A DNA stretch of 50,202 nucleotides from Rhizobacter sp. (lineage in GTDB: Bacteria; Pseudomonadota; Gammaproteobacteria; Burkholderiales; Burkholderiaceae_C): contig JANYJL010000070.1 of the NCBI GenBank assembly GCA_025361845.1, positions 1 to 50,202 on the forward strand. The letters are read 5' to 3'. The notes beneath the pieces were generated by a model. The model saw only the letters and a program-made list of their open reading frames with translations. It was not told the DNA's origin and did not search any database. The number at the start of each line of letters is the position of its first letter. The first letter of the stretch is position 1. Shown in pieces: positions 35,265 through 45,837 of the stretch. A program made the position numbers and the translations under genes.

Positions 35265-35534
35265 ATGGACTCGCAACAAGTCTTCACGCTCGGCCAGCAA
35301 GGCCTGTACATCCTGCTGATGGTTGCTGCACCCGTGCTCTTGACGGTGCTCGTCGTCGGCCTGCTGGTCAGCATCTTTCAAGCGGCCACGCAGATCAACG
35401 AACAGACCCTGTCTTTCGTGCCGAAGATCATCGCCGCCGTGGCGGTGCTCGGCTTCGCCGGGCCGTGGATGCTGACCACCCTGGTCGAGTACCTGCAACG
35501 CACCTTGCAATCGATCCCCAGCGCCGTCGGCTAG
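35265..35534 (+). CDS. fliQ: Flagellar export gate protein FliQ
   Basis: This 89-residue protein starts at the ATG at 35265, 8 bp after fliP. It has two membrane helices (GLYILLMVAAPVLLTVLVVG; PKIIAAVAVLGFAGPWMLTT) joined by FQAATQINEQTLSFVPK, the conserved FliQ loop. It surrounds FliP in the export gate. Length and motifs are normal. Confidence 0.97.
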   Translation: MDSQQVFTLGQQGLYILLMVAAPVLLTVLVVGLLVSIFQAATQINEQTLSFVPKIIAAVAVLGFAGPWMLTTLVEYLQRTLQSIPSAVG

Positions 35535-35536
35535 CC

Positions 35537-36298
35537 ATGCTCACCTTCAGCGAAGCGCAGGTCCTGACCTGGATCAGCCCGCTGCTCTGGCCCTTCCTGC
35601 GCGTGCTGGCCTTGTTCGGCAGCATGCCGGTGATGGGCCAGCGCACGGTGCCGATGCGCGCGCGCGTGGGGCTCGGCTTCCTGGTCGCGTTCTGCGCGCA
35701 GGCCACGCTGCCGGCGATGCCGGTGATCGCGCTCGACACACCGCTCGCCTTCCTCACGGTGGTGCAGCAACTCATCATCGGCGTCTCGCTCGGCTTCGCA
35801 GTGCGCATCGTGTTCGCCGCGATCGAGTTCGCCGGTGAGATCGTCGGCCTGCAGATGGGCCTGAACTTCGCCGGCTTCTTCGACCCCGCGACCGGCGGGC
35901 AGACCACCGCGATGAGCCGCTTCTTCGGCGTCTCGGTGAGCTGGCTGTTCATCGTCATCAATGGCCACCTGCTGCTCATCGCGGCCGTGGTGCAGAGCTT
36001 CGAAGCCTTCCCGGTGAGTGCCGAACCCTTCGCCTTCCTGCGTGCGGTGCAGCCCCAGGTCTGGGGCGCCGAGGTGTTCCGCCTCGGGTTGTGGATCGCT
36101 TTGCCGATGATCGGCATTCTGCTGTTCACGAACCTGGTGCTCGGCGTGATCTCGCGCGTGGCGCAGCAGATGAACATCTTCTCGATCGGCTTTCCGATCA
36201 CGGTGGCCGTCGGCCTGATCGGCGCGTTGATGACCTTGCCGCTGATGCAGATGCCCTTCACGATGGCGCTGGAGCGCATGTTGAGCTACTTCCAATAG
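35537..36298 (+). CDS. fliR: Flagellar export gate protein FliR
   Basis: Starting at the ATG two bases after the fliQ stop gives 253 residues with six or so membrane segments (LLWPFLRVLALFGSMPVMGQ; MGLNFAGFFDPATGGQTTAM; GILLFTNLVLGVISRVAQQM; NIFSIGFPITVAVGLIGALM). These are standard FliR motifs. It is the last flagellar gene of the run; flhB does not follow. The next gene, about 240 bp on, is an unrelated binding protein. Confidence 0.97.
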   Translation: MLTFSEAQVLTWISPLLWPFLRVLALFGSMPVMGQRTVPMRARVGLGFLVAFCAQATLPAMPVIALDTPLAFLTVVQQLIIGVSLGFAVRIVFAAIEFAGEIVGLQMGLNFAGFFDPATGGQTTAMSRFFGVSVSWLFIVINGHLLLIAAVVQSFEAFPVSAEPFAFLRAVQPQVWGAEVFRLGLWIALPMIGILLFTNLVLGVISRVAQQMNIFSIGFPITVAVGLIGALMTLPLMQMPFTMALERMLSYFQ

Positions 36299-36537
36299 CG
36301 CAACGCGCGCGCAGCGAGCGCAAGCCTCGCGATTTCCCAGCTGCCGGGTTCGCCATAGGAGCGAAATTGAAACCTGTCAAGCCTGACAGCTCGTATTCGA
36401 GGTACACAGCCCCTACCCTTGTTTGAGTTGGACAGGTTCGGTTGCCATTTGCCTTGGGCGCAGCAACCGCCGTCTGGCCATCTCCGAAACGCAGGCGATT
36501 TGCGTGTGACGGTCAGTCAGGCGCAAATTTGCCGGGA
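36299..36537. other. Intergenic region after fliR
   Basis: These ~240 bp have slightly lower GC than their neighbours around 36361-36430. A perfect dyad at 36374 is the only structured element. I see no clear promoter, although the operon of the binding protein and kinases should start here. An open frame from 36442 reads a basic, non-signal-like N-terminus and was not used. Confidence 0.5.
36374..36389. promoter_or_regulatory. Perfect 6-4-6 dyad upstream of the signalling cassette
   Basis: CTGTCA-AGCC-TGACAG is a perfect inverted repeat about 150 bp upstream of the binding-protein ATG and 76 bp after fliR. Its shape resembles operators of dimeric regulators (LuxR- or TetR-type). It could also be a weak hairpin at the fliR mRNA end. 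No regulator gene adjoins it. Confidence 0.4.
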
Positions 36538-37611
36538 ATGCGCGACTCGCCGTTCTCACGCGCTGGAGAAGCTGATTTGGCTCGCGAGACCCACCGCCGT
36601 CGAGGCCGTGCGCTCGCCGTCGCGTTGTTCGCGATTGCGCTCGCCGGGATGCTCGCGATCGGTTTTTTGGGCAGCCAAAGACTGTTTACCGGGCCGGCGC
36701 CACCCACCGAGAAGCTGAGCATCGCCCTGCCCACGGTGCCACACGCCGCCTTGCTCTACGTCGCGGTGGCCAAGGGGTATTTGGCGGAAGAAGGACTGGA
36801 CCTGGCGATCACACCCGTGGGCTACGGCCGGGCCGCGCTGGAGCTTCTGACGCAGGGCAAGGTCGATCTGGCGGCGGCGACCGAAGTGCCCTTCGCCACC
36901 TCGGTCTTGACGGGTGAACGGCTGGGCATCGTCGCGGCGGTGGCCAGCGTGTCGAGCGAGACGGCGGTCGTCGCGCGACGAGACCGCACCATTGCCGCAC
37001 CACACGACCTGCTGGGCAAACGCATCGGCGTCACCTTCGGTACCAGCGGCGAGTTTTCCTTCTGGTCCCTCCTGATTCGAAACCGCCTCGCGCCCGGTTC
37101 GGTCACGCTGGTGGATCTGCAGCCCGGCACGATGGTGCAGGAACTGGCCAAGGGGACGATCGACGCGATCTCGACCTGGGAGCCTTTCAAGTCCAACGCC
37201 CATTCGGCACTGGGCGACAACGCCGTGTCCTTCACCGATGCCGACGCGTTCACCGTCGACTTCCTGGTGATCGGCCGCAGCGAGCTGCTGAAAGCCCGTT
37301 CTGGCGCTCTCGAGAAACTGGTGCGGGCACTGCTCAAAGCCGAACGTTTCAACCAGTCCGAGCCGCAACAGGCGCTGCGACTTGTCGCCGAGCAGTTGAA
37401 GCTCGACATCAAGGCCTTGGAGCCGAGCTGGAAGGACTTCGAGTTCAAGGTCGACTTGAGTCAATCGCTGCTCGTCACCCTGGAAGACGAAGCACGCTGG
37501 GCGATGGCGCGCGGCTATGCCGACAAGGGCCCGTTGCCGAACTTCCTGCCGCACCTGCACCTCGACACGCTGCTGGCGGTGCAGCCCGCGCGCATGACGG
37601 TGGTGCGCTAG
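36538..37611 (+). CDS. NMT1/THI5-type periplasmic binding protein without transporter genes
   Basis: From ATG 36538 it has 357 residues. A basic start and hydrophobic helix (ALAVALFAIALAGMLAIGFL) form a signal or membrane anchor. The NMT1/SsuA-type domain follows: LSIALPTVPHAALLYVAVAK, GYLAEEGLDLAITPVGYGRA, GKVDLAAATEVPFATSVLTG, GKRIGVTFGTSGEFSFWSLL, GTIDAISTWEPF. No ABC permease or ATPase gene lies nearby. A histidine kinase starts 15 bp downstream, so this is likely a sensory binding protein that reports ligand to that kinase. Ligand unknown (pyrimidine, sulfonate and nitrate types exist). Confidence 0.85.
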   Translation: MRDSPFSRAGEADLARETHRRRGRALAVALFAIALAGMLAIGFLGSQRLFTGPAPPTEKLSIALPTVPHAALLYVAVAKGYLAEEGLDLAITPVGYGRAALELLTQGKVDLAAATEVPFATSVLTGERLGIVAAVASVSSETAVVARRDRTIAAPHDLLGKRIGVTFGTSGEFSFWSLLIRNRLAPGSVTLVDLQPGTMVQELAKGTIDAISTWEPFKSNAHSALGDNAVSFTDADAFTVDFLVIGRSELLKARSGALEKLVRALLKAERFNQSEPQQALRLVAEQLKLDIKALEPSWKDFEFKVDLSQSLLVTLEDEARWAMARGYADKGPLPNFLPHLHLDTLLAVQPARMTVVR

Positions 37612-37626
37612 AGGGCCGGGCCAGCC

Positions 37627-39078
37627 ATGAAGATCAGCACCAAGGGACGGCTCGTGACGGCGACGGCGCTGGTGGCCATCGCCCTGATTGCCGGCATGGT
37701 CGGCTGGGCGAACCACGAGGTCGACGACGCCAACAGCAAGCGCATCCAGGCGGCAGAAATCGCCCGCACGCTGAGCGACCTGAGGCTGGTGACCGCCGAG
37801 TACATCACGCAGCGCCAGCACCGCGCGCGCGCGCAGGAGCTCGAAGTCTCGGCCCGCTTCGATCGCCTGATCGCGGCCAACCCGATTTCAGGGCCCGAGC
37901 AGGGCGTGGTGCTCAACCATCTGCGCGAACGAAATGCGACGATCCAGCGCCTGTTCGAAGAAGTCGTTGCGACCCCTTCCGCGGCTCGGGCAGACGCGGA
38001 CAACGAGCCGATCCGGCTTTTTCATGCACAGTTGTCCAGCCGGCTCTTGATCCTGCAACAGGAAAGCCGCGCCGACACCTACAGCCTGACCGAGTACTCG
38101 ACCGAGCGCATCATCGCCGCGCAGCATCGCCTGGTGCTCGTGATCCTGGTCGGCCTGGCCCTGATCGCCTTGAGCACGGGCAGCGCCGGCTGGCTGATCC
38201 ACCGCAACGTGCTGGCACCCATCGGCCGGCTCAAACAGGCCACCCAGGAAGTCGCTGCCGGGAACTGGAACTACACGCTGGGCATCGTCAGCCATGACGA
38301 GATCGGCGAGCTGTCCAGAACCTTCGACACGATGACCCAATCGCTGCGAACCTCGTTCGCGCAGATCGAGCGCAGCAACGAGGAACTCGCTGCCTTGAAC
38401 CGGGAGATCGAGGCGTTCAGCTACTCCGTCTCGCACGATCTGCGGGGGCCCCTGCGCAGCATGGACGGCTTCTCGCTCGCCCTGCTCGAAGACTACGGCG
38501 ACAAGCTCGACGCCGAGGCGAAGGACTCGCTGCAGCGCATTCGCGCCGCCAGCCAGCGCATGGGCCGGCTCATCGACGAGTTGCTCGGCCTATCGCGCGT
38601 GACGCGGGTCGAGTTGGCACGCAGGCCGGTCGACCTGAGCGAGATCGCGCGCGAAATCGCGGCCTCGCTCGATCACCAGGAGCCGACGCGGGCGGTGCAA
38701 TGGGTCATCGAAGACGGCATGAGCTTGCACGCCGACAAGCCGCTGCTTCAGATCGCCATGCAGAACCTGCTGGAGAACGCCTGGAAGTTCACCGGCAAGA
38801 CCGCCCAGCCGGTGATCCGCGTGGGCGCGACGGAGCGCGATGGCCGGCGGGAGTACTGGGTAGCCGACAACGGTGTGGGCTTCGACATGGTGTACGCGGA
38901 CCGGCTGTTCGGTGCCTTCCAGCGGCTGCACCACGAAAGCGATTTCTCGGGCACCGGGATCGGCCTGGCGATCGTGCAGCGCATCTTCCGCCGCCACGAA
39001 GGTGCGATCCGGGCGTAGGCGCAACCGGGCCTCGGCGCGACATTTTTCTTCAGTCTGAAGGAGCAAGGCCATGAGTGA
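37627..39078 (+). pseudogene. Sensor histidine kinase with in-frame amber stop near its C-terminus
   Basis: A membrane helix (TATALVAIALIAGMVGWANH) is followed by a ~135-residue periplasmic domain, a second helix (LVLVILVGLALIALSTGSAG), HAMP, a HisKA H-box (EAFSYSVSHDLRGPLRSMDG), and ATPase N (MQNLLENAWKF) and G1 (VADNGVGFDM) boxes, then GTGIGLAIVQRIF. The frame ends at TAG 39016-39018. Without that codon it continues for 19 residues as AQPGLGATFFFSLKEQGHE to the stop at 39076, exactly the missing end of the fold. GAG to TAG would explain it. The truncated protein might keep partial activity. Confidence 0.82.
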
Positions 39079-39525
39079 CACGAACAAGACCATCCTGCTG
39101 GTCGAGGACAACCCCGATGACGCCACGCTGACCCTGCGTGCCTTCAAGCGCAGCGACGTCATGATCCCATCGCGGTGGCCCGCGACGGCATCGAGGCGCT
39201 GGACTTCCTGTTCGCCCGCGGCGACCACAGCAGCCGCGCAGGGGCACCGTTGCCCGCGCTGATCATCCTCGATCTGAAGTTGCCGAAGCTCGATGGGCTG
39301 GGCGTATTGAAGGCCCTGCGCCAAGACGAGCGGACCCAGCTGATCCCGGTGGTGATCCTGACCTCGTCGAAAGAGGAGCAGGACCTGATCTCCGGCTACT
39401 CGCTGGGCGCCAACAGCTACGTTCGCAAGCCGGTGGACTTTGCCGAGTTCCTCGAAGCCGTGAAGGTGCTGGGCATCTACTGGTTGATGATGAACCAGGG
39501 CCCGCCCCCGAGGAGCACGACATGA
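39071..39525 (+). pseudogene. Rcp1-type response regulator broken by a one-base frameshift
   Basis: The first frame gives TILLVEDNPDDATLTLRAFK and SDVM, then goes off frame into PSRWPATAS. The next frame continues AVARDGIEALDFLFARGDHS, LPALIILDLKLPKLDGLGVL and the C-terminal YVRKPVDFAEFLEAVKVLGI. Inserting one A near 39164 (AT to AAT, giving MNPIAVARDG) restores a full single-domain regulator of about 151 residues like those paired with phytochrome or PAS kinases. ATGAGTGA links its start to the end of the kinase upstream. Its 3' end overlaps the hybrid kinase start by four bases. Confidence 0.82.
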
Positions 39526-41416
39526 GAGAGGCGATCAAGGTGCTGGTCGTCGAGGACTCCGAGGACGACACCAAACTGGCGATGCGCATCCTCAGGCAGG
39601 GCGGGTTCATTCCGACCTACCGGCGGGTCGAGAATGCGGAGGCGCTTCGAGCCGCCTTCGACGAAGAGCGCTGGGACGCGGTGCTCTCGGACTTCCGGCT
39701 GCCGGGGTTCAGCGGCGTGGAGGCCTTGGCCGTCTTTCGGGCCACCGCACTCGACATCCCCTTCATCTTCTTCTCCGGCACCATCGGCGAGGACACGGCG
39801 GTCGCTGCGATGAAAGCCGGCGCCAGCGACTACGTGATGAAGCAGGACATGACCCGGCTGGCACCTGCCGTGGAACGTGAGCTGGAGCAGGCCCTGATCC
39901 GCGCCGAGCTTCGCAGGGGGCAGGTCGAACTGGAGGTCTCGCACGAGCGTTACATCGATCTCTATGACTTCGCCCCGGTCGGCTACCTCACCCTGTCGGC
40001 CGAGGGCCTGATCGTCCAGCTCAACCTGACCGGGGCCGACATGCTGGGCGAGTTGCGCGAGCACCTGTTGCGCGCGCACTTCGAACGCTTCGTGCTTCCG
40101 GAGGGCGCCGACCGTTGGCACGATCACTTCTTGCATGCCTTGCAGCACGGCGGCAGGCAGAGGTTCGAACTTGCCCTGCACAGCAGCAAAGGCAAGCGCC
40201 TGCACGTTCAGCTCGACTGCATGCGCGTGGGCGGCGATGCGCCAGCACCGACCGTGCGCGTCGCCATGACCGACATCAGCGACCGCAAGGAGGCCGAAGC
40301 CGAACTGCGCCGGTTCGAGGCGCAGTTGCGCGAGGTGCAGAAGATGGAGTCCATCGGCACGCTGGCTGGCGGCATCGCGCACGACTTCAACAACATCCTG
40401 GGCACGATCCTCGGCAACGTCGCGCTGGCACGCGAGGACATGGGCACCGACCACCCGGCGCTGGTGAGCCTGAAGGAAATCCACAAGGCGGGCGTTCGGG
40501 CCCGCAACCTGGTCCAGCAGATCCTCACCTTCAGTCGCCGGGAGCCCCAGGAACTGGTGGCACAGGCGCCGCACGCGGTGCTCGAGGAAACCCGCACGCT
40601 GCTGCGCGTCACCTTGCCGGCGGGCGTGGCACTCGAGGTCGTGCACACCGATCCGGCACTGCATGCGCTGATCGATGCGACGCAGGTGCAGCAGGTCTTG
40701 ATGAACCTCTGCACCAACGCCTGGCAAGCCTTGAAAAATGGCGCGGGACGCATCGAACTCGGGCTCGATGCCGTGGTGCTCGACGCCGACGCGGCGCAGC
40801 GCCTGGGTGGCATGCCGGCCGGCCCCTATGCGCACCTGTGGGTCAGCGACACCGGCATGGGCATGAACGAGGCCACACGCGAGCGCATCTTCGAGCCCTT
40901 CTTCACGACCAAGCCGGTGGGTCAGGGCACGGGCCTGGGCTTGTCGGTGGTGCACGGCATCCTGCGCTCGCCCCTGTCGCGGCCACTGCCTCGACCGAGC
41001 CCGACGTGGCGCCGACGGCCCGGGGCCGGGGCGAGCACGTGCTCTACGTCGACGACGACGAAACCATGGTCGTCCTGGTCGAACGCATCCTGGAACGTGC
41101 GGGCTACCGCGTCAGCAGCTACTGGAACCCGCGGGATGCCATCGCCGCGGTGCGTGAGCACCCCGACGCCTTCGACATCGTCGTGGCCGACTTCAACATG
41201 CCCGAGCTCTCGGGCCTGGACGTCGCCCGTGCACTCGCCCTCATCCGGCCCGGGCTCCCGGTGGTGATCAGCTCGGGTTACATCGGCGAGGAATTGCGCG
41301 ACGAAGCGCGACTCGTCGGCGTGCGGGGTCTGCTGGAAAAGCAGAACATCTTCGAGAACATCAGGCGTCTTCTGGGGCACATCCTGGCGCAAGATGCCAG
41401 GGGGAATGTGCATTGA
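39522..41416 (+). pseudogene. REC-PAS-HisKA-HATPase-REC hybrid kinase with internal deletion and frameshift
   Basis: The first frame encodes a receiver (VLVVEDSEDDTKLAMRILRQ, phospho-site DFRLPGFSG), a PAS domain (YIDLYDFAPVGYLTLSAEGL), a HisKA H-box (LAGGIAHDFNNILGTILGNV) and an ATPase domain up to GTGLGLSVVHGIL near 40963. There the frame runs into Arg/Pro/Ser nonsense. Another frame continues from APVAATASTEPDVA into a second receiver (GEHVLYVDDDETMVVLVERI, FDIVVADFNMPELSGLDVAR) to the stop at 41416. The final ATPase strands (HGGxI...GxGTxF) are missing, so this looks like a deletion of about 20-30 codons that is not a multiple of three. Confidence 0.82.
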
Positions 41417-41471
41417 ACCGGCATGCACCGATGATGCTGAGCCACCCCCAAGCAGCGCGCTCCACCAGCCA

Positions 41472-42671
41472 TCACTTCGCGCGGAACACGATCTCCTTCA
41501 TGCGCGCGAGTTTCGGCGACACCACGGGCACCGTCAGCATGGTGCTGGCCACCGCCATCAGCAGCAGGGCGGTGAAGGTCTCGTTGGTGATGATCGCCTT
41601 GTCGAGCAGTACGTTGGCGAAGATGATCATGATCAGCGCCTTGGTCTGAAGCAGCCAGCCGATCAGCGAGGCTTCACCGGGCTGCCACTTCAGGATCTTG
41701 CCAGCCAGCTGCGTGCCGATCAGCTTGCCGGTGACCGAAGCCACCAGCATCACCGCCGCCGCCACGCCCACCGCCGCACCACCCACCTGCCAGTTGGTGC
41801 GCAGGCCGGTGCTCAGGAAGAACACCGGCATCACGACCAGCAGCACGTGGCCGCGCAGGGCGTCCATCTTGTTCCGGTCGAACCAGTTCGAGTCGATGCT
41901 CGCGCCAGCGAGAAACGCGCCGACCATGTAGTGCAGGCCTGACCAGTCGGCCCCCAGCCCGCAGGCGGCCAGCCAGATCAGACCGGCGTACCAGCGGTCG
42001 CGTTCGGGGATGGCCTGCATCAATTTGCGAAACCCATAGCCGACCACGACAAAGGCGAGCAGGAAGGCGCCTTGTTTGCCGACCCGCTGCCAATCCATCA
42101 GGATGAGCGCGAGCACGCCCCAGATGGCGATGTCGTCCAGGCTCGCGTAACGCAGGATGCGTTGGCCCACCGGCTGGCGCAGGATGTCGAGCTTTTCCAT
42201 CAGCAGGATGAGGATCGGCAACGCCGTCACCGCGCACGACATGCCGATGCCGAGCACAAACTGCCAGGGCAGCGCCTTCGCGCCGATCCAGCCCGGAAAC
42301 ATCAGCAGGCCGAGTGCCGCCAGGCTGCCGAAGGCCAGCGGCACACCGAGCGCCAGGCCGGCGGTGATGCCGCTCTCGAAGCGGTGCTCCCAGGCCTTGT
42401 GCAGGTCGAGTTCGATGCCGGCGATCCACACGAAGACCATCACCGCCCACCACGCGATGCCGTTCAGGCTCTGGATCACCGGCGCGCTGAAGACGAACTG
42501 GTAGTAGTCCGGAAAGGCCGCGCCCAGGATGCCCGGCCCGAGCAGGATGCCCGTGATGATCTGCACCACCACCAGCGGCGCGAAGTATTCGGTTCGCCCG
42601 AGCCGCCAGATCAGGTAGGGCACCGTGAAGACGATCAGCATCGCGATCAGGAAGATTTCGGTGGTGCTCAT
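41472..42671 (-). CDS. CPA2-type cation:proton antiporter
   Basis: This 399-residue protein has about 11-12 membrane segments and the Kef/Nha-type Na+/H+ exchanger pattern (VVVQIITGILLGPGILGAAF; AVMVFVWIAGIELDLHKAWE; YASLDDIAIWGVLALILMDW with the paired Asp of CPA2 members; FLAGASIDSNWFDRNKMDAL). No TrkA-N or RCK domain is attached. It probably exchanges K+ or Na+ for H+ at the inner membrane. It converges on the broken hybrid kinase, leaving 55 bp between. Its substrate ion cannot be told from the sequence. Confidence 0.92.
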   Translation of the reverse strand: MSTTEIFLIAMLIVFTVPYLIWRLGRTEYFAPLVVVQIITGILLGPGILGAAFPDYYQFVFSAPVIQSLNGIAWWAVMVFVWIAGIELDLHKAWEHRFESGITAGLALGVPLAFGSLAALGLLMFPGWIGAKALPWQFVLGIGMSCAVTALPILILLMEKLDILRQPVGQRILRYASLDDIAIWGVLALILMDWQRVGKQGAFLLAFVVVGYGFRKLMQAIPERDRWYAGLIWLAACGLGADWSGLHYMVGAFLAGASIDSNWFDRNKMDALRGHVLLVVMPVFFLSTGLRTNWQVGGAAVGVAAAVMLVASVTGKLIGTQLAGKILKWQPGEASLIGWLLQTKALIMIIFANVLLDKAIITNETFTALLLMAVASTMLTVPVVSPKLARMKEIVFRAK

Positions 42672-42766
42672 GGCTCAAGTGGGCAGGCAGGTCTTGAAGG
42701 GGCGGCAGTGTGCCATGCGCTTGCAGGCCTTCGGCGCACGCCTTGTGCAGCGAGAATGCCGCCTCC

Positions 42767-43375
42767 ATGGAACTTGCCTTCATCAAGGGTTTCGCCACCG
42801 GCGGAGCGCTCATTGTCGCCATCGGCGCGCAGAACGCCTTCGTGCTGCGCCAGGGCCTGAAGCGCGAGCATGTGCTGGCGGTGGTGCTGGTGTGTGCGCT
42901 CTCCGACGCCCTGCTGATCACGCTCGGCGTGGCCGGCCTGGGCACGCTGGTGCAGCAGAGCCCGGTGCTCTCGCAGGTGGCACGCTATGGCGGCGCGGCC
43001 TTCCTGTTCGGCTATGGCGTTTTCGCGGCACGGCGCGCCTTGGCCGCGAGTGCGATGGCGCTGCCGCCGAGCACACCGCTGTCCTTGCACGCGGCTGTCG
43101 CCACCTGCCTGGCCTTCATCTACCTGAACCCGCATTGCTGGCTCGACACGGTGGTGCTGGTGGGTTCGATTTCGAGCCAGCAACCCGAAGGGCAGCGTGC
43201 ATGGTTCGGCATCGGCGCGGCGACATCGAGCTTCGTCTGGTTCTTTGCGCTCGGCTACGGCGCGCGGCTGCTCGATGGCCTGTTCAAGCGGCCGCTGGCC
43301 TGGAAGATCCTCGACGCCTTCATCGCGCTCGTGATGTGGACCTTGGCCGTCTCGCTGCTCGTCGGTTCTTCTTGA
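42767..43375 (+). CDS. argO: LysE/ArgO-type amino acid exporter
   Basis: This 202-residue protein begins MELAFIKGFATGGALIVAIG. It has about five to six membrane segments and the LysE family signature AIGAQNAFVLRQGLKREHVL, plus LAFIYLNPHCWLDTVVLVGS. This ArgO/YggA branch exports basic amino acids, typically arginine or lysine. It is divergent from the antiporter by about 95 bp. An upstream start at 42710 adds a Cys/Ala-rich stretch that looks like non-coding leader. An adjacent LysG-type regulator is not visible. Confidence 0.88.
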   Translation: MELAFIKGFATGGALIVAIGAQNAFVLRQGLKREHVLAVVLVCALSDALLITLGVAGLGTLVQQSPVLSQVARYGGAAFLFGYGVFAARRALAASAMALPPSTPLSLHAAVATCLAFIYLNPHCWLDTVVLVGSISSQQPEGQRAWFGIGAATSSFVWFFALGYGARLLDGLFKRPLAWKILDAFIALVMWTLAVSLLVGSS

Positions 43376-43501
43376 AGGCGGCGCGCCGCGGCGTCACTGC
43401 TGCTTGCCATTTCGCCTGCAGGGGTGCGCTATCGCACAGACGGCGCGGCACTTGCCCGGCATCGTTCAGGCATGCAGTTGAAACACACCGCCAGGACGTG
43501 G

Positions 43502-43969
43502 ATGTACGGATTCATCCCGGCGGCGCTGCGCCCCCGCGCTGCGAGCACCGTTGCGGTTCCGGCCGCGGCCCCTCCGGTATCGTCGCTGAAGGTGCTGCTG
43601 GTCGACGACTGCGAGGTCAACCGCATGCTGGCCCGCGCGCAGCTGCTGCACCTGGGCATCGAGCCCACGCTCGCCTGCGACGGCGTGCAGGCGGTGGAAC
43701 TGGTCGCGTCGCAGGTCTTCGACATCGTGCTGATGGATGTCTCGATGCCGGTGATGGACGGCGTCGAAGCCACCGACCGCATCCGCCGCCTCGAGCGGGA
43801 CCATCCGGAGCGCACGCGGGTGCCGGTGGTGGCCTACACCGCAGGCGCGGTGGCCGACGATCCGGCCCTGCTGAAGCGCCACGGCTTCGATGACCTGCTG
43901 CGCAAACCCTGCAGCACCCGCCTGATCGGTGCCTGCCTGGAGCAGGTGTGCGGCGTGAGCGTGCAATGA
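43502..43969 (+). CDS. Single-domain response regulator
   Basis: A receiver domain is preceded by about 28 variable residues: LKVLLVDDCEVNRMLARAQL, phospho-site FDIVLMDVSMPVMDGVEATD, VVAYTAGAVADD and LLRKPCSTRLIGACLEQVCG. I prefer ATG 43502 (155 residues) because AGGA lies 6 bp upstream; ATG 43472 and GTG 43424 are alternatives. The CheY-like core of this type is usually the receiver of hybrid kinases such as LuxO/BarA partners, here detached. The next small gene overlaps its stop by ATGA, so the two are probably co-translated. Confidence 0.85.
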   Translation: MYGFIPAALRPRAASTVAVPAAAPPVSSLKVLLVDDCEVNRMLARAQLLHLGIEPTLACDGVQAVELVASQVFDIVLMDVSMPVMDGVEATDRIRRLERDHPERTRVPVVAYTAGAVADDPALLKRHGFDDLLRKPCSTRLIGACLEQVCGVSVQ

Positions 43970-44196
43970 GCTGGCCCTCGGACAGCCTGCTCGCGGCCGA
44001 GTGGATCGAGCGCTGCGTCGTGCACCTCGCCCGCACCGAGCCGGGGTTGGACAGGAGCGCCGCCCTCGCCCTCGCGAACGAGATGTTCCTGTTCCCGCGC
44101 ACCGCCGCCATGGACCCGGAAGAGGCGGTCGAATTCGTGGCCCACCAGTTGGCGCAGGCGGTGCCACGATTCGATCGGCGGCGGCAACCGCGCTGA
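43966..44196 (+). CDS. Small protein co-translated with the receiver
   Basis: It has 76 residues starting MSWPSDSLLAAEWIERCVVH, overlapping the receiver stop as ATGA. It is helical, with no membrane segment, and the end is basic (RFDRRRQPR). DRSAALALANEMFLFPRTAA followed by DPEEAVEFVAHQLAQ looks like a compact helical bundle. I do not recognise a family. The tight coupling suggests a partner, output or modulator of the receiver. It is convergent with the aldehyde dehydrogenase gene, whose stop lies 3 bp beyond. Confidence 0.65.
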   Translation: MSWPSDSLLAAEWIERCVVHLARTEPGLDRSAALALANEMFLFPRTAAMDPEEAVEFVAHQLAQAVPRFDRRRQPR

Positions 44197-44198
44197 CC

Positions 44199-45719
<1,521 letters not shown>

Positions 45720-45837
45720 GGAGGGCTCCGGTAGGTGGGTCGAAACGAAAGCCACGCAAACCCGTTGCGCGGCGAGGTCGCATTCTTGAAGTCGCCGCGT
45801 CGCGCGGATAGCGCAGGCGATCCCTTATGAAAGCCGC

